From a virus, in the IMG/VR virus record IMGVR_UViG_3300021356_000029, positions 1 through 51,309 of that record: a DNA stretch of 51,309 nucleotides. One strand, written 5' to 3'. The notes under the pieces were generated by a model, which was not told the origin of the DNA, did not search any database, and was given only the letters and a program-made list of their open reading frames with translations. Below are positions 7,955 through 15,818 of the stretch, in pieces. The position numbers were made by a program, and so were the translations under genes. Numbering within the stretch: the first letter of the stretch is position 1; every line of letters starts with the position of its first letter.

Positions 7955-8518
7955 ATGGCTAGACTGAGTAAAGAAGAAAGGAAGAAAAGACCTTATTATG
8001 TGGATAATAAGAAGTTCTTTGAAGCGATGTGTGAATTTAAGAAAAGCGTCAATGAAGCTGCAGAAAATGGTAGCAAAAGACCTATGGTTCCAGATTATAT
8101 TGCTGAGTGTATCATGAAGATTGCCACGCATTTATCATATAAGCCAAACTTCATCAACTATACATTTCGCGAAGAGATGATATGTGATGGGATTGAGAAT
8201 AGTTTACAGTATATTGACAACTTCAATCCAGAAAAGTCTAAGAATCCTTTTGCTTATTTTACTCAAATCATTTACTATGCGTTCCTGCGTAGAATACAGA
8301 AAGAAAAGAAGCATCTGTACGTTAAGATGAAATACTCAGAACATACTAATGTTCTTGGCGATACTGCTGATACCCAAGACCATGATAATGGTAAGAACTT
8401 TAATGATGATGTAAAGTATAGTGAGTGGACTGAAGAATATATGAAAGGGTTTGTTCAAGATTTTGAAGAAAATAAAAGACGTAAAGTTAAAAAGCGCAGA
8501 ACCATTGAGGACAAATAA
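7955..8518 (+). CDS. 55: Late-transcription sigma factor gp55
   Basis: A 187-residue T4 gp55 (185 in T4), the divergent sigma70-family factor that directs host RNA polymerase to TATAAATA late promoters. The conserved core includes YYVDNKKFFEAM at 15-26, the sigma region 2-like FREEMICDGIENSLQYIDNF (residues 69-88) and NPFAYFTQIIYYAFLRRIQK. Its presence explains the TATAAATA elements in this window. T4 gp55 ends in a hydrophobic-acidic clamp-binding tail; this one ends in a basic tail (KVKKRRTIEDK) with no SLExFF-type motif visible, so clamp coupling of late transcription may differ here. Confidence 0.93.
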   Translation: MARLSKEERKKRPYYVDNKKFFEAMCEFKKSVNEAAENGSKRPMVPDYIAECIMKIATHLSYKPNFINYTFREEMICDGIENSLQYIDNFNPEKSKNPFAYFTQIIYYAFLRRIQKEKKHLYVKMKYSEHTNVLGDTADTQDHDNGKNFNDDVKYSEWTEEYMKGFVQDFEENKRRKVKKRRTIEDK

Positions 8519-8519
8519 T

Positions 8520-8930
8520 ATGAGAGTTGGGTTTACTTGCTCAACCTTCGACTTGCTTCACGCAGGTCATGTTCAGATGTTGAGAGATGCTAAAGAGCAA
8601 TGTGATTACTTAATTTGCGCATTACAACTTGATCCTAGCGTTGACCGCAGGGAAAAGAATGCGCCAATCCAAACTATAGTCGAAAGATATACTCAACTCA
8701 AAGCGGTTGGATATGTCGATGAGATTATACCATATCAAACTGAGTGCGACCTGATGGATATACTGTCATTATATCATATTGATGTTCGTATTTTGGGTGA
8801 AGAATATCGCGATAAAGAATTTACTGGTAAGGATATCTGCCGTAAGCGTGATATAGAATTACACTTTAATAAACGTGATCACAGATTTAGTTCTAGCGAT
8901 TTAAGAAATCGTGTATGCGAGGTTGATTAA
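8520..8930 (+). CDS. Cytidylyltransferase-like nucleotidyltransferase
   Basis: A 136-residue protein of the HxGH nucleotidyltransferase superfamily, most like glycerol-3-phosphate cytidylyltransferase (TagD) or the RfaE adenylyl domain. It has GFTCSTFDLLHAGH with HAGH at 14-17, RREKNAP, and the C-terminal signature RFSSSDLRNR near 121-130. The family activates a small phosphorylated substrate with CTP or ATP. It sits between 55 and 47 with overlap TAATG into gene 47. The start at 8520 is the first codon of the family fold; a longer frame through gene 55 is an artefact. Possible role: making an activated sugar or alcohol for envelope or DNA modification. Confidence 0.85.
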   Translation: MRVGFTCSTFDLLHAGHVQMLRDAKEQCDYLICALQLDPSVDRREKNAPIQTIVERYTQLKAVGYVDEIIPYQTECDLMDILSLYHIDVRILGEEYRDKEFTGKDICRKRDIELHFNKRDHRFSSSDLRNRVCEVD

Positions 8931-9988
8931 TGAAGATTGCTTTGATAACTGATACTCACTTTGGTGTTCGTAATGATAGCGCTAAGTTCTTAGACTACTT
9001 TGATAAATTCTACACCAAGCACTTTTTTCCTGAGATAGAAAAGCGTGGAGTGAATACAATCATTCACCTCGGAGATATTGTTGACCGAAGAAAGTATATC
9101 AACTATGTAACTCTCCGCAGAATGAAGACTATGTTTATTGAACCCTGTAAACAAAAGGGTATGGATTTACATGTTATCGTTGGTAACCACGATGTTCCTT
9201 ATAAGAACACCAACGAAGTCAACTCTATGCGTGAGTTATTTGATGAGAATGAGTTCAATTATTATTCTGAGCCAACCGATATTAGCATCGATGGTCATGA
9301 TATTTTAATCATGCCTTGGATTAATAATGAGAACTATGCTCAAGCTATTAAGGCGATGGAAGATACGCCTGCTCAGGTTCTCTTTGGTCATTTAGAAGTT
9401 GCTGGTTGTTTAATGGATCGTGGTAATGTGAATGAGCACGGTATGAAGATTAGCGACTTCTCCAAGTTTGACCTTGTTTGTTCAGGTCATTTCCATCATA
9501 AATCTACAACTAAAAATATTGAATATCTTGGATGCCCATACGAACTAACGTGGGCTGACTATGGCGACCCGAAAGGTTTCCACATTTACGATACTGAAAC
9601 ACGGGAACTTGAGTTTGTCCGTAATCCGTACTCGATGTTCCATAAAATATTTTACAATGAAACTGATAAAACTATGGACGAAGTTCTTGATGTTGACTTC
9701 GATGGTTTCGCTGACACATACATAAAGGTAGTAAGGCAGAACTGTAATAATCCATATTGGTTTGATATGTTTATTGACAAACTGTATAAAGCTAATCCGA
9801 ATCACATACAGATTGTTGATGACCATATGAATCTAAATCTTGAAGAAGATGATGATATTGTAAATGAAGCCGAAGATACCCTGACAATTCTATCTAAGTA
9901 TATCAACACTTTGTCAGATCAAGTTCCTAAAAAGAAACTTGACAATTTGGTACGTTCGTTATATAATGAAGCATTGACTATAGAATGA
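8930..9988 (+). CDS. 47: Recombination nuclease subunit gp47 (Mre11-like)
   Basis: A 352-residue calcineurin-like phosphoesterase, the Mre11 homologue that pairs with gp46 to resect double-strand ends. The metal-binding motifs are all present: D8-T-H10, HLGDIVDRR near 47, VGNHDVPY near 84 and GHFHHK near 185. T4 gp47 is 339 residues. The ATG overlaps the previous stop by one base. Its own stop (TGA 9986-9988) overlaps an ATG at 9985 that is out of frame with gene 46; see the gene 46 entry. Confidence 0.96.
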   Translation: MKIALITDTHFGVRNDSAKFLDYFDKFYTKHFFPEIEKRGVNTIIHLGDIVDRRKYINYVTLRRMKTMFIEPCKQKGMDLHVIVGNHDVPYKNTNEVNSMRELFDENEFNYYSEPTDISIDGHDILIMPWINNENYAQAIKAMEDTPAQVLFGHLEVAGCLMDRGNVNEHGMKISDFSKFDLVCSGHFHHKSTTKNIEYLGCPYELTWADYGDPKGFHIYDTETRELEFVRNPYSMFHKIFYNETDKTMDEVLDVDFDGFADTYIKVVRQNCNNPYWFDMFIDKLYKANPNHIQIVDDHMNLNLEEDDDIVNEAEDTLTILSKYINTLSDQVPKKKLDNLVRSLYNEALTIE

Positions 9989-9998
9989 GGATATTCCC

Positions 9999-11714
9999 AT
10001 CGTTAAGTTCACGGAAGTTTCTTGGAAGAATTTTCTATCCACGGGAAACGTCAAAACAGTTATACAACTTGATAGATCACCCAGTACAGTAATTACTGGA
10101 GAAAATGGCGCAGGTAAGTCAACGATCCTTGATGCTTTATGCTTGGGTTTGTTTGGCAAGCCGTTTCGTAACATCAAGAAACAGCAGTTGATCAACTCAA
10201 TCAATAATAAGGGATTAGAGGTTGAGGTCAAGTTTACTATCGGTTCTACTGATTATGTTGTTCGTAGAGGCATGAAGCCACACCTGTTCGAGATACATAA
10301 AAACGGAAAGATGATTGATCAGCCTGGATCGGTTCGAGAATATCAGCTACAGCTTGAGAACCAGATACTCAAACTCAACTTCAAGTCATTTACTCAAATC
10401 GTTATACTGGGCAACGCATCGTTTACTCCATTTATGCAGTTGAGTACTCGAGATCGTCGAGAGGTGATTGAGGATTTACTCGATATTCAAATATTCTCAA
10501 CTATGAACACTTTACTTCGTGATCGAGTTTCTGATAACAAGCGTTCGCTGACTGATATTAGCTATAATATTGACTTGACTAATGAAAAGATAGAAGTACA
10601 GGAGCAGTATCTCCTAAAAGTTAAATCAGATATAGAAAAGCAGATAAAAGACTTAAAATCTGATATTACTACTTATACCGAGTCATACGGATCCGCTGAA
10701 TCGCTTTACAGCTCGTTAACTGCTGAGGTTGATAAGTTACTAGAGTCTATTTCTACTAAAGATAAGTCCTCAGCGAAAATGGATAAAATGAAAAGTATTC
10801 TGAGTAAGCTAAGAGAAAAGAACAAGAAAGCAGAAAAGCGTATCGAGTTTTATGAGCAGAATGATAACTGCCCAACCTGTGAGCAGGCTCTATCGCTTGA
10901 GTTAAAAACTGACAAGATAGAAAAGACTCAAGGTATAATTGATACCACAACTAAAGCTATCAATGATCTAAACTCTGAGCGTGATGAATTACAAACAGAA
11001 CTTGAGAGAATTACTTCGGTACAGACTGAGATATCTAATACGCAAAACAAACTGCGTGATTGTCAAACTGAAATGAGAATGTACCAAACCAACATCAAAG
11101 ATGTTGAGAAAAAGATAAAGGATATTGAGAGTGGGGAAACTGGTGGCGGTGACACGTCAGGTAAGTTGAAAGAACTGAGGAAAGATCTCGGCATCTATAC
11201 AACTAAGAAGAAAGAGCTGGTTGAGCAAAAAGAAGTATATGACGTTGCCTCAACTATGTTAAAGGATGGCGGTATCAAGGCTAAGATTATTAAGCAGTAT
11301 GTTCCTATTATTAATAAACTGGTGAACAAATATCTTGCTGCCCTCGATTTCTTCGTAAACTTTGAGCTTGATGAAGAATTTAATGAAGTTATTAAAAGCC
11401 GACACCGTGATGAGTTTTCGTATGCCAGTTTCTCTGAGGGTGAAAAGACTCGTATTGATATTGCGTTGCTACTTACTTGGCGAGCGGTTGCTAAGTTAAA
11501 GAACTCAACCAATACTAATCTTTTGATACTAGATGAAGTATTTGATAATTCTTTGGACGTTACTGGTACTGACGAACTGACGAAGCTGTTGAATGATATG
11601 TCTGGAACTAATACATTCATTATCACTCACACTAAGGGCGATGTCCTAATGGATAAGTTCCGCAGTCAGATACGGTTCGAGAAAGTAAAATCATTTAGTA
11701 GGATAGCAACTTAA
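9999..11714 (+). CDS. 46: Recombination nuclease subunit gp46 (Rad50-like), non-standard start
   Basis: A 571-residue SMC/Rad50 family ATPase (T4 gp46 is 560). From 9999 the frame gives the family N-terminus (VKFTEVSWKNFLSTGN), Walker A GENGAGKST at 34-42, coiled coils around a zinc hook CPTC (C291, C294), the signature SFSEGEKTRIDIAL and Walker B LLILDEVFDNSLD. There is no ATG, GTG or TTG upstream of Walker A in this frame; a stop lies at 9981-9983. The best-placed codon is ATC at 9999, eight bases after GAGG. A TTG at 10143 would delete Walker A and cannot be the real start. The alternative is one missing base in the CCC at 9996-9998, which would put the ATG at 9985 in frame. Confidence 0.92.
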   Translation: MVKFTEVSWKNFLSTGNVKTVIQLDRSPSTVITGENGAGKSTILDALCLGLFGKPFRNIKKQQLINSINNKGLEVEVKFTIGSTDYVVRRGMKPHLFEIHKNGKMIDQPGSVREYQLQLENQILKLNFKSFTQIVILGNASFTPFMQLSTRDRREVIEDLLDIQIFSTMNTLLRDRVSDNKRSLTDISYNIDLTNEKIEVQEQYLLKVKSDIEKQIKDLKSDITTYTESYGSAESLYSSLTAEVDKLLESISTKDKSSAKMDKMKSILSKLREKNKKAEKRIEFYEQNDNCPTCEQALSLELKTDKIEKTQGIIDTTTKAINDLNSERDELQTELERITSVQTEISNTQNKLRDCQTEMRMYQTNIKDVEKKIKDIESGETGGGDTSGKLKELRKDLGIYTTKKKELVEQKEVYDVASTMLKDGGIKAKIIKQYVPIINKLVNKYLAALDFFVNFELDEEFNEVIKSRHRDEFSYASFSEGEKTRIDIALLLTWRAVAKLKNSTNTNLLILDEVFDNSLDVTGTDELTKLLNDMSGTNTFIITHTKGDVLMDKFRSQIRFEKVKSFSRIAT

Positions 11715-11719
11715 AAAAG

Positions 11720-11748
11720 TTGACAAACGCAAATTTATGAGTTATAAT
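11720..11748 (+). promoter_or_regulatory. Early sigma70-type promoter (P1)
   Basis: TTGACA at 11720-11725, 17-base spacer, TATAAT at 11743-11748: both boxes match consensus. It lies just after gene 46 and would transcribe the APS-kinase-like/dioxygenase/epimerase/glycosyltransferase operon. Confidence 0.88.
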
Positions 11749-11769
11749 AAAAGAATCTTACAGGTTTTT

Positions 11770-11904
11770 ATGATCGCATGCCTTTCAGGTATGGTCGAGG
11801 GTCATGATGACATGTGGGGTATTCGTAATGGTTTAAGGAATGCTCAAAAGTTTTGGGAGTATGTTGATGAAAATCTTGGTGATGGGACTTCCTGGTTCGG
11901 GTAA
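11770..11904 (+). CDS. 44-residue small protein overlapping the kinase gene
   Basis: An ATG at 11770, about 15 bases after the predicted transcript start, opens 44 codons ending at TAA 11902-11904. The peptide (MIACLSGMVEGHDDMWGIRN start, later QKFWEYVDENLGDG) has a balanced composition and aromatic-rich helix, unlike random frames nearby. It overlaps the kinase start at 11867 by 38 bases in another frame. ACAGG is a weak ribosome site five bases upstream. It occupies the whole leader that would otherwise be empty. I do not recognise a family. Confidence 0.45.
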   Translation: MIACLSGMVEGHDDMWGIRNGLRNAQKFWEYVDENLGDGTSWFG

Positions 11905-12286
11905 AACGTATATATCCGAAAGGGTTGCTAAAAAGTTAGAATGCGCTTGGTATAATGCTGACAACGTCAGGCATATGGCTAAGGATTGGGACTTCAGCGA
12001 AGAAGGTAGAGTTCGTCAATCACAGCGTATGAGAACTTTTGCTGATTTTGAAAAGTCTCATAATAGAACTGTTATATGTGATTTTGTATGCCCGACTGAG
12101 GAAACGAGAAAAGAATTTGATGCCGATTTAGTTGTTTGGGTTAATACTATAAAGAAAGGCAGATTTGAAAATACAAACAAAGTTTTTGTTGCTCCTAAGA
12201 AATATGATTTTGAAGTTACAGAAAGATTAAGTAGTGATGAGATAAGCCAACTGGCTGAAGATATAATTGAGAAAGGTACTTTATAA
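11867..12286 (+). CDS. APS-kinase-like P-loop kinase
   Basis: A 139-residue P-loop kinase: Walker A GLPGSGKT at residues 7-14, then NADNVRHMAKDWDFSEEGR, which closely follows the adenylylsulfate kinase (CysC) pattern DGDNVRH...FSEEDR, and CDFVCPTEETRKEF, the strand that carries the CysC switch. It either makes PAPS from APS or phosphorylates another hydroxyl. The overlap with the dioxygenase start (TAATG) places it in the putative DNA-modification operon, where a kinase acting on a hydroxymethyl base is possible; a PAPS-using sulfotransferase at 23.4 kb is the other candidate partner. Start 11867 chosen for GGGAG seven bases upstream; in-frame ATGs at 11840 and 11861 are badly spaced. Confidence 0.8.
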   Translation: MKILVMGLPGSGKTYISERVAKKLECAWYNADNVRHMAKDWDFSEEGRVRQSQRMRTFADFEKSHNRTVICDFVCPTEETRKEFDADLVVWVNTIKKGRFENTNKVFVAPKKYDFEVTERLSSDEISQLAEDIIEKGTL

Positions 12287-13656
12287 TGACTGCTCCGACT
12301 AACATTGATGTGATTACAGCAAAAGAATGGTTAAACTGTGAACACCAACTTGGCGAGTATATGACTGACAATGATTATGATATACTTGTTGAAGATGATA
12401 TGGACTTTTACGCACCGCCCAAGTTTGGTGAAGAAAATGGTGAAGAGAATATTATCTTCAAGTATAGAAGAAATGTATTCAGCGCTGAAGAGCAAAAGGG
12501 TGCGTATGATGGTTTGCTTGAAGCAGCACAGCCAACCCAGAACCGTGGGCTTGCGGCAGGCGCTACTCGTGGTAAGCAAGGCGGTACTTCTGACGAAACT
12601 AAAGGTGGTCGAGACTGGGTAACTGAATGTCACCTTGAAGTTCTTGATTTTTATATGAACGAACGCCAGTCTTTATTTGATGATGGTGGCGTAGATGCTA
12701 TCCTCGAGAAGCATAAAAACAAAGAGAGCGAAGATACACGTGGCATGGTTTGGCTACGAAACAAGGTATCTGATGCTGGCTACAACTACTCGACTTTCTT
12801 TGACGCAAAGGTAAAAGAGTGGAAAGCAATGTCTTCAGCTGATGCTGCCAAAGATGCTACTGTAGTTCGTAAGACATATATCTCAGATACAACTTATGCT
12901 AACGCAGTTAACTCCGGCATCGCAGGTTTCTTTGACCGCTACCCTAGAATCCCATTCGGTCGAGCAACTTCATATACTGAACACCATCGCGAGCGTTATG
13001 AAAAATGCTATCCTTTCATGCGCAATCTTGCTAAGCAGTTTGAAGATCTACTCCCTCAGCGCTACGCTGTACAGAAAGCATGCGCTGATAAGATTGACTC
13101 ACGTTTCCTAGTCGCTGGTAATGATACACCATTCACTACGATTACCGTGAACAAGAACTTCCGTACTGCTGCTCATCGCGATGCTGGTGATTTACATGAA
13201 GGGTTCTCAAACTTGACTGTAGTTGCTAATGGTGATCAACAGTGGACTGGTGGTTATCTGGTTCTGCCTGAGTTTAGAGTTGCGATTAATATTCGTCCAG
13301 GTGATTTGTTACTTATTAATAACCATGCTGGTATTCATGGTAACACCGAACTACTACCGCCAGAGGGCAAAACACTAGCAGATATGGAGCGTATCTCACT
13401 TGTTTGCTATTTTAGAGAAAATATGCTAAAATTAGGCAGTTGGGAATATGAAGCGATTCGTAGACAGTTTGTTGACGATCGTAGAACCAATAAAGAACAC
13501 CAACTATGGAAGCCTTTGTGGAATGGCGTCAGTCCTAGTATGTGGGATTCTGACGAGTGGTATGTTTACCTTGAGGAGAAAGGTGGGCGTGATATGTTAC
13601 AAGAATATCACCCAGAGGCTCTTGAAGAGAAAACATCATTGGAGAACTTTTTTTGA
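12286..13656 (+). CDS. TET/JBP-like 2-oxoglutarate/Fe(II) dioxygenase
   Basis: A 456-residue protein. The C-terminal half carries a double-stranded beta-helix oxygenase core: TTITVNKNFRTAAHRDAG with the HxD iron pair H297/D299, GYLVLPEF, the RPGDLLLINNHAGIHGN segment with the distal His (H347 or H351), and ERISLVCYFR with the cosubstrate Arg (R369). The NKNFRTAAHRD and GGYLVLPE signatures are those of the TET/JBP family, which hydroxylates thymine or 5-methylcytosine in DNA. The N-terminal 200 residues are unassigned. The last residues KTSLENFF match the SLExFF C-terminus of the phage polymerase, a likely gp45 clamp-binding tail. It is coupled to the kinase and, via a TTGA overlap, to the epimerase. 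Confidence 0.8.
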   Translation: MTAPTNIDVITAKEWLNCEHQLGEYMTDNDYDILVEDDMDFYAPPKFGEENGEENIIFKYRRNVFSAEEQKGAYDGLLEAAQPTQNRGLAAGATRGKQGGTSDETKGGRDWVTECHLEVLDFYMNERQSLFDDGGVDAILEKHKNKESEDTRGMVWLRNKVSDAGYNYSTFFDAKVKEWKAMSSADAAKDATVVRKTYISDTTYANAVNSGIAGFFDRYPRIPFGRATSYTEHHRERYEKCYPFMRNLAKQFEDLLPQRYAVQKACADKIDSRFLVAGNDTPFTTITVNKNFRTAAHRDAGDLHEGFSNLTVVANGDQQWTGGYLVLPEFRVAINIRPGDLLLINNHAGIHGNTELLPPEGKTLADMERISLVCYFRENMLKLGSWEYEAIRRQFVDDRRTNKEHQLWKPLWNGVSPSMWDSDEWYVYLEEKGGRDMLQEYHPEALEEKTSLENFF

Positions 13657-14408
13657 TAGTAGTAACTGGATCGGCAGGGTATATTGGTAATGCCCTGACC
13701 AAAAAGCTAACTGCTCTTGGTTATGATATAGACACTTGGGATATTCGTCAACCGATGGATAAACCAATGGAAAATGTCAAGTGCGTTGTTCACTTGGCAG
13801 CACTGGTCAGAGTAGGGGAAAGCGTAAAACGCCCACTGGATTATTATGATACAAATGTGACTGGCACCTTGAATGTCATCCGTGCGTTTCCTAATGCTAA
13901 GATGGTGTTTGCATCCACGGGTGCAGCGTTTTCCCCAGACTCTCCTTATGGTCATTCTAAGGTAATGGCTGAGCAAATAGTTAAGGATAGTTGTAAGGAA
14001 TATACTATATTCCGATTCTATAATGTCGGTGGTGGTTCTCCGACCAATCCGGAAGGCTTGCCTCTTTGTATTGAAGAAGCTAAGAAGTCTAAGAAGTTTA
14101 CATTGTTCGGTGATGATTATGACACTAAAGATGGTACTTGTGTTCGTGATTATATTCACGTTGATGATATCACCGATGCGCTTATTCGTGCTGTTGAGCA
14201 ACCTGCTGCGATGACTGATTATGAGCCACTTGGTTCAGGTAAATCGTACACTGTAAAAGAATATATTGATGCTTACAAGTCTAAATATGGTGAGCATTTA
14301 TTTGATGTAGAAATAGGAGAAAGGCGAAAAGGCGACTTGCCTGTATCCGAAGTACCATTTGTATCAGAATTTATGACACCAACCAAAACACTTGAAGAGA
14401 TTGTATAA
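13653..14408 (+). CDS. NAD-dependent sugar epimerase/dehydratase (GalE-like)
   Basis: A 251-residue short-chain epimerase: Rossmann motif GSAGYIG (G6, G9, G12), the GalE-like substrate block with S88 and Y99xxxK103, and CVRDYIHVDDI near 160-170, typical of UDP-glucose 4-epimerases. It is shorter than bacterial GalE (about 338). The start is TTG at 13653 with GGAGAA 6 bases upstream; it overlaps the dioxygenase stop (TTGA). The next gene is a glycosyltransferase starting on its stop codon. The placement suggests it makes the nucleotide sugar used by that enzyme. An envelope-sugar role cannot be excluded. Confidence 0.88.
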   Translation: MIVVTGSAGYIGNALTKKLTALGYDIDTWDIRQPMDKPMENVKCVVHLAALVRVGESVKRPLDYYDTNVTGTLNVIRAFPNAKMVFASTGAAFSPDSPYGHSKVMAEQIVKDSCKEYTIFRFYNVGGGSPTNPEGLPLCIEEAKKSKKFTLFGDDYDTKDGTCVRDYIHVDDITDALIRAVEQPAAMTDYEPLGSGKSYTVKEYIDAYKSKYGEHLFDVEIGERRKGDLPVSEVPFVSEFMTPTKTLEEIV

Positions 14409-15217
14409 TGAAGATTAATATTGCTATTCCGTCATATAAAAGATCAGAGACTTTACGAGATAAAACTGCTGCTCTGCTCGAGTCATTTAATGTACCTGCC
14501 GAATATGTTACTGTATTTGTTGCGGATGATGAAGAAAAGGTCAAGTATCAAGAAGCGCTTAAAGATTCGCCATACAAAGGCAATATCGTAGTTGGCGTTG
14601 TTGGTATGGGTGCTATCCGAAACTTCATTCGAGATTACTATGCCGAGGGTGAGTTTATTGTAAACCTAGATGATGACTTGACCTCATTTAAAACTAAAGA
14701 CCCAAATAATGAGAAAAAGTTTGGTGAAGTTACTGATCCTGTCAAAGAAATATTTGAGCCAATGTATCATGCCATGATTGAGAATAACAACTCACTTTGC
14801 GGTGTATATGCTGCCTCAAACCCATTCTTCATGAGTTACAAAACTAAAGTTGGTTTGTATTATTGTATCGGCTCTTGCTGGGGCAATATCAACTCTCACG
14901 ATAAAGATTTATATGTACAGCTTGACGACAAGGAAGATTTTGAGCGTACTCTACAGCATTATGTCAAAGACGGTTCAGTATGTCGACTTGATAACATTAC
15001 TGTCATATCCAAGTATTATACTGAGGATGGCGGTATGCAGGTTGAGCGTACTGTTGAGCGCATCGATATTTCAGCTGATGCGTTGGTCGAGCGTTATCCT
15101 GACCTCTGTACAAAATATGTCAGAGAAACTACTGGTCATGCCGAACTAAGATTGAAAGATCGCTCGGGTGGTAAGTATGATAAATCAGGAAATTCATTAG
15201 AATCGTTCTTTGGTTAG
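14408..15217 (+). CDS. GT-A glycosyltransferase, candidate TET/JBP-associated DNA glycosyltransferase
   Basis: A 269-residue GT-A fold enzyme. The start IAIPSYKRSETLRDKT is a family 2-like nucleotide-binding strand, GMGAIRNFIRDYY follows, and the acidic metal-binding motif is LDDD at 87-90. The layout and its position in an operon with a TET/JBP-like oxygenase fit the TET/JBP-associated glycosyltransferases described by computational work on phages. The C-terminus GNSLESFFG is nearly the same as those of the phage polymerase (SSLEDFFG) and the dioxygenase (TSLENFF), suggesting recruitment to the gp45 clamp and hence to DNA. If the motif is coincidental, an O-antigen type enzyme remains possible. 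Confidence 0.75.
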   Translation: MKINIAIPSYKRSETLRDKTAALLESFNVPAEYVTVFVADDEEKVKYQEALKDSPYKGNIVVGVVGMGAIRNFIRDYYAEGEFIVNLDDDLTSFKTKDPNNEKKFGEVTDPVKEIFEPMYHAMIENNNSLCGVYAASNPFFMSYKTKVGLYYCIGSCWGNINSHDKDLYVQLDDKEDFERTLQHYVKDGSVCRLDNITVISKYYTEDGGMQVERTVERIDISADALVERYPDLCTKYVRETTGHAELRLKDRSGGKYDKSGNSLESFFG

Positions 15218-15249
15218 AAATTTGTAATAAAACTTTAATAATGTTTTGT

Positions 15250-15257
15250 TATAAATA
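15250..15257 (+). promoter_or_regulatory. T4-type late promoter for the Hsp20 gene
   Basis: Exact TATAAATA in the 100-base gap after the glycosyltransferase gene, 62 bases before the Hsp20 start. Confidence 0.8.
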
Positions 15258-15262
15258 AGTGC

Positions 15263-15283
15263 GGATGTCCGATAGCGGAATCC
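15263..15283 (+). other. 5'-leader hairpin next to a late start site
   Basis: GGAT / ATCC and TCCG / CGGA stack into one hairpin with a single G bulge and loop ATAG. It begins six bases after the late element, so it would form the 5' end of the Hsp20 transcript. Confidence 0.45.
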
Positions 15284-15318
15284 TACAATTACCTTGCTAA
15301 ATTTAATAGGAGGTCAAA

Positions 15319-15762
15319 ATGACTAAAAACGCAATAAAAGGTATGCATGTCCCACGCTCATTGTTTCTTGGATTTGAGCATTTATTTGATGATCTAGAAA
15401 GAATCCACGGTGCTGGGCGTTCACAAGATAATTATCCACCACACAACATTGTGAAGATCGATGATGACAACTTCAACATCGAGCTTGCTGTTGCTGGTTT
15501 TTCTATGGATGAATTAGAATTGACAATTAAGGATGGTATCTTGGTAGTTAAGGGCAACCCTCTTGACTCACTGGACAGGGAGTATATCCATAAAGGTATA
15601 TCGTCACGCAAATTCGAGAAGAGCTTCCGTATCTCAGAGTTTGTGGTAATCGATGGTGCCGACTTAAAGGATGGGATGCTCGTGGTGAATGCCAGAGTTG
15701 AAGTTCCTGAGGAGCGGAGACCCAGGAAGATCGAGATCAGATCTACTGGGCATCAGGAATAG
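15319..15762 (+). CDS. Small heat shock protein Hsp20
   Basis: A 147-residue Hsp20/alpha-crystallin family chaperone. The beta-sandwich runs from PPHNIVKIDDDNFNIELAVA to the C-terminal VNARVEVPEE, with the family signature around AGFSMDELELTIKDGILVV. Hsp20 genes are a frequent feature of marine T4-like phages, where they are thought to help virion assembly or protect host proteins late in infection. It has its own late promoter, AGGAGG ribosome site and a micro-ORF downstream. The C-terminus RRPRKIEIRS contains the IxI motif used for oligomerisation. Confidence 0.92.
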   Translation: MTKNAIKGMHVPRSLFLGFEHLFDDLERIHGAGRSQDNYPPHNIVKIDDDNFNIELAVAGFSMDELELTIKDGILVVKGNPLDSLDREYIHKGISSRKFEKSFRISEFVVIDGADLKDGMLVVNARVEVPEERRPRKIEIRSTGHQE

Positions 15763-15781
15763 TAAAATATTCCGAAGTGAA

Positions 15782-15809
15782 CCAGTAGGTTGTTAATTCA
15801 ATTTACTGG
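15782..15809 (+). promoter_or_regulatory. Ribosome-site-masking hairpin
   Basis: An 11-bp stem (15782-15792 with 15799-15809, two G-U pairs) and a 6-base loop TTAATT. Its 3' arm contains the first two G of the GGAG ribosome site (15808-15811) of the 38-codon membrane protein gene at 15819, so folding should reduce its translation. Confidence 0.55.
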
Positions 15810-15818
15810 AGACAAATC

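Noticed and set aside
9985-10092. 35-codon frame starting at the ATG that overlaps the gene 47 stop
   Set aside because: Its product is unlike any N-terminus of gp46 and runs out of frame over the conserved gp46 start; I treat it as part of the gene 46 start problem, not as a gene.
10143-11714. TTG at 10143 as gene 46 start
   Set aside because: It would remove Walker A, which is intact directly upstream in the same frame.
12371-12622. 83-codon + strand frame within the dioxygenase gene
   Set aside because: Out-of-frame shadow; no ribosome site and basic random-like composition.
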